From: Copromyces sp. CBS 386.78
Lineage: Eukaryota; Ascomycota; Sordariomycetes; Sordariales; Sordariaceae
DNA: 64,000 nucleotides
NCBI GenBank assembly: GCA_030685235.1
Contig: MU839096.1
Span: 248,001 to 312,000 of the forward strand
Direction: 5' to 3'
Below, one piece after another: positions 60,199 through 64,000 of the stretch. Every line of letters starts with the position of its first letter. Position 1 is the first letter of the stretch. A program made the position numbers and the translations under genes. A model generated the notes under the pieces. That model was not told the DNA's origin, searched no databases, and saw only the letters and a list, made by a program, of their open reading frames with translations.

Positions 60199-62081
60199 CT
60201 ACACCCTAGCTACGGACTACGGCCACAAGCTCGTGAGATGGAGATGGACATAGTTATCCATTCCACAACTCCAGGGCGATCAGTGTCCGCCTGCTATCCT
60301 ATATTCGCTGGATACTGCCGCTTGTCTCTACCCATTTTCCATCTCCCATCCTGTGTTGGAATCAGATGAAACTGGAGACCAACAACAACGGGACAGACTC
60401 TCCATCGAATTTCCTCATGAGGTGAAATGCTGTTCCAATCGCTTGGAACAAGCTCATCCATCCATCCATCTTCACCCACTTCATCTCCGTTCTGGTATCC
60501 GTTCGGATTCTTTCTCAAGTCATTCAACCACGCTAGCAAAGTCGATTCTGATCGGCGGCCTAACGAGAAACCGCCGATTATCATTCCATTACTGTACATG
60601 TGCCCATCAGGGTGTAGTGTACAAGGAAGATGTATCCCGGTGTCATCCACCGGAAATTTCCCAGGTAACGGTGGAATACTAGTGTACCTGGACAGCCAGA
60701 AGACAAAATACATAACAAGCGAACGGCGTGGGAAAAATGGGAGAACGAACCGACAGCAGTACAAGATCTTCTTCTTAGCCTGCGGACAGTTAATTTTGTC
60801 CATATCCCGAAACCGTCTCTACATATTCTCGAGTCCCGGGAAGTCTCCCCTGCTCGAACCCCTAGCCCACATGTCGTCAACAACTTCGGCGATGATAAGC
60901 GATGAGAGCTGAAGCGAGGGAGGGGGGGTCCAGAAAATCTTCCAGCCGTGACGACCAGTAAGAAGCCAGCCTCAACGATACTGCTGCTGCTGTGGGGAAG
61001 CGAATGAGCCGAACAGAAGGAACTTGCATTTCACGATCGTGTGCGGCCGCATTGGTCCGGCATTGGCGGAGGTTCCTCCTTTTTTCTCTCTTGACGAATC
61101 GAACCGTCGAAATGGAAAAGTGTGGTGTGGATGATGATGGGGTTTGCCTATCACCCGAAGAGGACCGATTCAATCTGCCAATTCCATTTTTTTCAGAAGC
61201 GAGCCTGCAGGGGGCGTCCTCTCCTTGGTTGCCCTCCCTGCCTCCGTTCTTTCCAACACAAATGACATGGCATGTACCCATTACCCACAAATAGAAACCC
61301 CGAAGTCCTCGGCCCACACCACACCGCACTCCCGAGGAGAAGGGCATGATAGGAAATGCGGTATCTTCATCCCCGACTTGGTGTTTTCTTGGGGAAGCCT
61401 TAGCTACCTACATTCCTCAGAGGTTCGAGAACAAAAGGCTTTGGCGAGAAGGATGTGAACAAGTCAGCAGGGAGCAAAAGCGATGCCCGGGGAAGCGATG
61501 GGTAAGCGATGACACCCTCTACAGGGGCTTTATTATGCTCGGCGTCGACGCTAGTTTCAGAAAAGGCTTGATCGAGGGGTGTTGTAGCTCAGTCTCTCGG
61601 TAGTTAATCATGGGTGGTGGTGGGTAGGTAGGTCATGTAACTCGTGAAATGCGAGTGCAAAACGTGGCAGGAAGAAGAAAAAGGAAAGGCACAAGAGGGA
61701 GAAAAGAAGAATTAATGGAAGAGTGTCACTGACAATGTCGTCGTCGTCGTTGTTGTTTTGACCCTCACTGACCTCCACCCTTACGAGCTATGGTTTTCTC
61801 TCTTCTTTTCTGAGTGTTACCCTGTCCCCTACAAAATTTATCCCAAGCAGACAGATAGAGATTAATAAACCAGTGAGAAATGAATGGAATCCGCAAAATT
61901 GAATTTTGACCAGAAAACGTCGCCAGTGGTATCTTATACGTAGGAGAGAGGTTGCACAAGAGGATAACGGGGAAGAGAACATCAACCAAAAAGAAAAAGG
62001 CCATCCTAGTGTAATCCAGATCCCCATCCGACATCCGACCGTCCATTTCCAATCCCATCATTATCAATGAACCACCCAAGT

Positions 62082-62112
62082 CATCCATCCATCCATCCAT
62101 CCATCCATCCAT
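62082..62112. repeat. (ATCC)n microsatellite
   Basis: About seven tandem ATCC units, downstream of the methyltransferase gene. Confidence 0.85.
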
Positions 62113-62170
62113 TCGACGAACCTAGATATTCAAAATACTCCTTTCAATTCCCATCCCATCATGCATTTCA

Positions 62171-62240
62171 ATCCCATCCCATCCCATCCCATCCCATCCC
62201 ATCCCATCCCATCCCATCCCATCCCATCCCATCCCATCCC
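62171..62240. repeat. (ATCCC)14 pentanucleotide repeat
   Basis: Fourteen perfect ATCCC units, beginning 19 bp beyond the methyltransferase stop codon, so probably transcribed as (GGGAT)n in its 3' UTR. Likely polymorphic. Confidence 0.92.
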
Positions 62241-62259
62241 GGTAATTCTCATCCCCTAC

Positions 62260-64000
62260 TCAATAACCGCCCACCGTAGGCTTCTGCCCATAAATAATAT
62301 GCAGCGGCATATACAACAACGACGAATTATCATGATACGCTCTCCTCACCTGAATCAGAAACATCTCAACCTCTTCCCGACTCCACTTCAGACCCCTGGT
62401 CAGGGGGCCCAGGGCGATAGCCTGGATACCATCCAACAGAATCGTGCGCCAGTACAAACCCACAGTTTTCAGGACTTTGTTCTTGGGCCAGGTGCCGATG
62501 GGAATCTGCAGGATGCGTTCCGTCACGTTGATGAAACCGGCTTCGCGCATCATTTGCGCTAGCTTGCCGCCAGCCGCGGCCTGGAAGTCGATGCTGAGGG
62601 CGGCGAGTCCTTCGCGGACTAGGGCCCAGTATTGGGCCATGGGGTGGTCGGCGGGCATGGTGCCGGTCATGGAGATGGGGAAGTGCATGACTTCTTGCAT
62701 TTCGAACCAGCCGCCTGGTCGGAGGTGTCTGTGGTAAGTGTCGAGAGGTTAGCGAAGCTGAATCAGGGATTATTGTAGGAACGAAGGAAGGGAAGCGTAC
62801 TCTGATGTTCGCCTCATTAGACGAGGCCAGTCCTTGATGGCCATTACTGTGTGGCGAGTGTGGATATAGTCGAAGTAGTTTCGTGGGTGTAGCCATCTTT
62901 AACTTCATGTTAGTTCAGAATCACTTGTCATGATCTCTACTGAAGATGGCTTCGTTAACTTACGGGCTTCTGTGAAATCGGTTAGTAACGATCCTATAGT
63001 AGAATAAAAGGAAAACTGGGGGTAACATACTCGATATCATCCACCATAAACCGCACATTAGGCGGCACCCACTCCGGTTGTATTGGACTTAGATCTACGC
63101 CGAGAATGTTTGCGCTCTCAAAGATGTCACCCACTGTGGGAAGGTACGTGTGTCAGACTTTCTTCTGGTGATGGGAGGGTGCCTGATATCGAATCTCAAA
63201 GAGGGCAGAACTCACTTTCAATGCACCAAATTCCTGTTCCTGTTCCAATGTCCAGAATTTCTTGGGGATGGCTCCCGATGGGTGCGTAATACAGCCTTCC
63301 GCATAACATCTTCACCATGGCGTGTTTCATGTCTTCTCGTTGTTGTCTGTTCAATCTGCGTTAGCTGAGCCGTATTCAGGCTATCGTAAGAATATTCCCA
63401 CACAAAGATTTTCTCGACACTTGTCGGATTCTGCACAGTGTCGGGAGAAAGACATACTCAACATCATCATTGGGAAAGTTATATCGTCCCTCACGGAACC
63501 TGTGATAGCGCCTCCCATTCTCAAAAACATAGTCGCGAATACTCTCGGCTAGCGACGTCGAACATGTCGTGTTGGCGTCTGATTCGTAACCCGCGTCTGA
63601 AGCCATATCGTCATGGTCGATGATTATATTCCCGTCCTCGGCCGCTTGCTCTACAGCTGCTCGTTCTTCTTGCTCAACGTCAAACTCGCCGTCACCATCT
63701 TCTTCTCCCGCTGCCTCTTCTCGGCCCCGTTTCGTCGCTTGCAGTGCCGTGTGGTATGGTGACGGTGATAGTAGTAGTCTCGACGCCCTGTCGCCTGGCG
63801 AGCTGGGTTCACCCAAGGGAAACGGGGATGCGCCGTGAAGTGAAGGGGAGTTTGTCGTCGATTTGGAAAAGACCGTGTCCGCACGAGATATGACGGAGTC
63901 GGTGCTCTCCTCCAGATCTAGATTGTGGCTCGTTATTGGAGCATCATCTGCTCGAGGGGACTCTGGTGCTGTGGTTTCACTGGAGGCGAGGATGACTGCT
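62260..64000 (-). CDS. LaeA-like SAM-dependent methyltransferase (5' end outside window)
   Basis: TAM/LaeA-type methyltransferase. Relatives include the secondary-metabolism regulator LaeA, but most members have unknown substrates. Exons (minus): 64000-63458 (open at the right edge), 63346-63216, 63133-63031, 62969-62964 (6 nt), 62896-62801, 62728-62260; 448 residues visible. The N-terminus is acidic and Ser-rich (disordered). Next comes NGRRYHRFREGRYNFPNDD, the entry motif of this family. SAM motif I is EILDIGTGTGIWCIE, motif II GVDLSP and motif III VDDIE. After that come FDYIHTRHTVMAIKDWPRL, RPGGWFEMQE and a C-terminal KPTVGGY. All splice phases agree. True LaeA has a shorter N-terminus, so this is better called LaeA-like than LaeA. 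Confidence 0.9.
62964..62969 (-). other. 6-nt microexon of the LaeA-like gene
   Basis: AAGCCC between a perfect acceptor (CTAAC branch, TTTCACAG) and a perfect donor (GTAAGT). It adds Ser-Pro, giving VDDIESPWLHPRNYFDY. Skipping it keeps frame (VDDIEWLHP). Confidence 0.78.

Larger units (their letters stand above)
60199..62259. other. Intergenic between copia and the LaeA-like gene
   Basis: 2.1 kb of normal composition. Overlapping ORFs up to 169 codons lack recognisable domains. The right end is the 3' flank of the minus-strand methyltransferase and holds two simple repeats. Confidence 0.5.

Noticed and set aside
61570..61610. GTAGCTCAGT-like string resembling a tRNA D-arm
   Set aside because: No matching acceptor stem, anticodon arm or T-arm GTTCGA box at the expected distance.

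Overview
The window looks like nuclear DNA of a filamentous ascomycete, most likely Neurospora or a close relative in the Sordariomycetes. Genes are well spaced and rich in C-ending codons. They are split by short introns (about 60-120 bp) with GTAAGT/GTATGT donors, CTAAC branch sites and CAG acceptors. One LTR retrotransposon has been converted almost wholly to AT-rich, stop-filled sequence by C-to-T and G-to-A changes in CpA/TpG, the signature of repeat-induced point mutation (RIP). The gene assignments come from reading the translations, not from a database search.

Left part (1-13.7 kb) is housekeeping: the 3' end of the AICAR transformylase/IMP cyclohydrolase gene (ADE17), a CUS2/Tat-SF1 U2 snRNP factor, the proteasome ubiquitin receptor RPN13, the Golgi mannosyltransferase subunit MNN9, a peroxisomal E2 (PEX4-like), and a 950-residue Pro/Ser-rich protein with repeated HxHRR(x)S motifs. 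An 8.25 kb stretch without convincing genes follows (13.7-21.95 kb). It carries a 413 bp Tourist/PIF-Harbinger-like MITE with perfect 47 bp inverted repeats and a TTA target duplication.

Middle part (21.95-47.1 kb): argininosuccinate synthase (arg-1/ARG1, seven exons including two consecutive 14-nt exons) shares a 472 bp divergent promoter with the ribosome-biogenesis gene CGR1. Next is an unrecognised coiled-coil/single-membrane-span protein. About 17 kb without a supportable gene leads to a four-exon gene of the Medusa (MedA/acon-3/Acr1/Ren1) family of conidiation regulators. Its length suggests a large regulatory region and long 5' leader, which is an inference.

Right part (47.1-64 kb): a stand-alone O-methyltransferase of the COMT-like fungal class, a 5.9 kb RIP-destroyed Ty1/copia element with 166 bp LTRs and an intact ACAGT target duplication, then a LaeA-like methyltransferase running off the right edge. 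That last gene contains a 6-nt microexon. No polyketide or peptide synthase accompanies the two methyltransferases, so a metabolite cluster cannot be claimed from this window. No rRNA, tRNA or CRISPR was seen.
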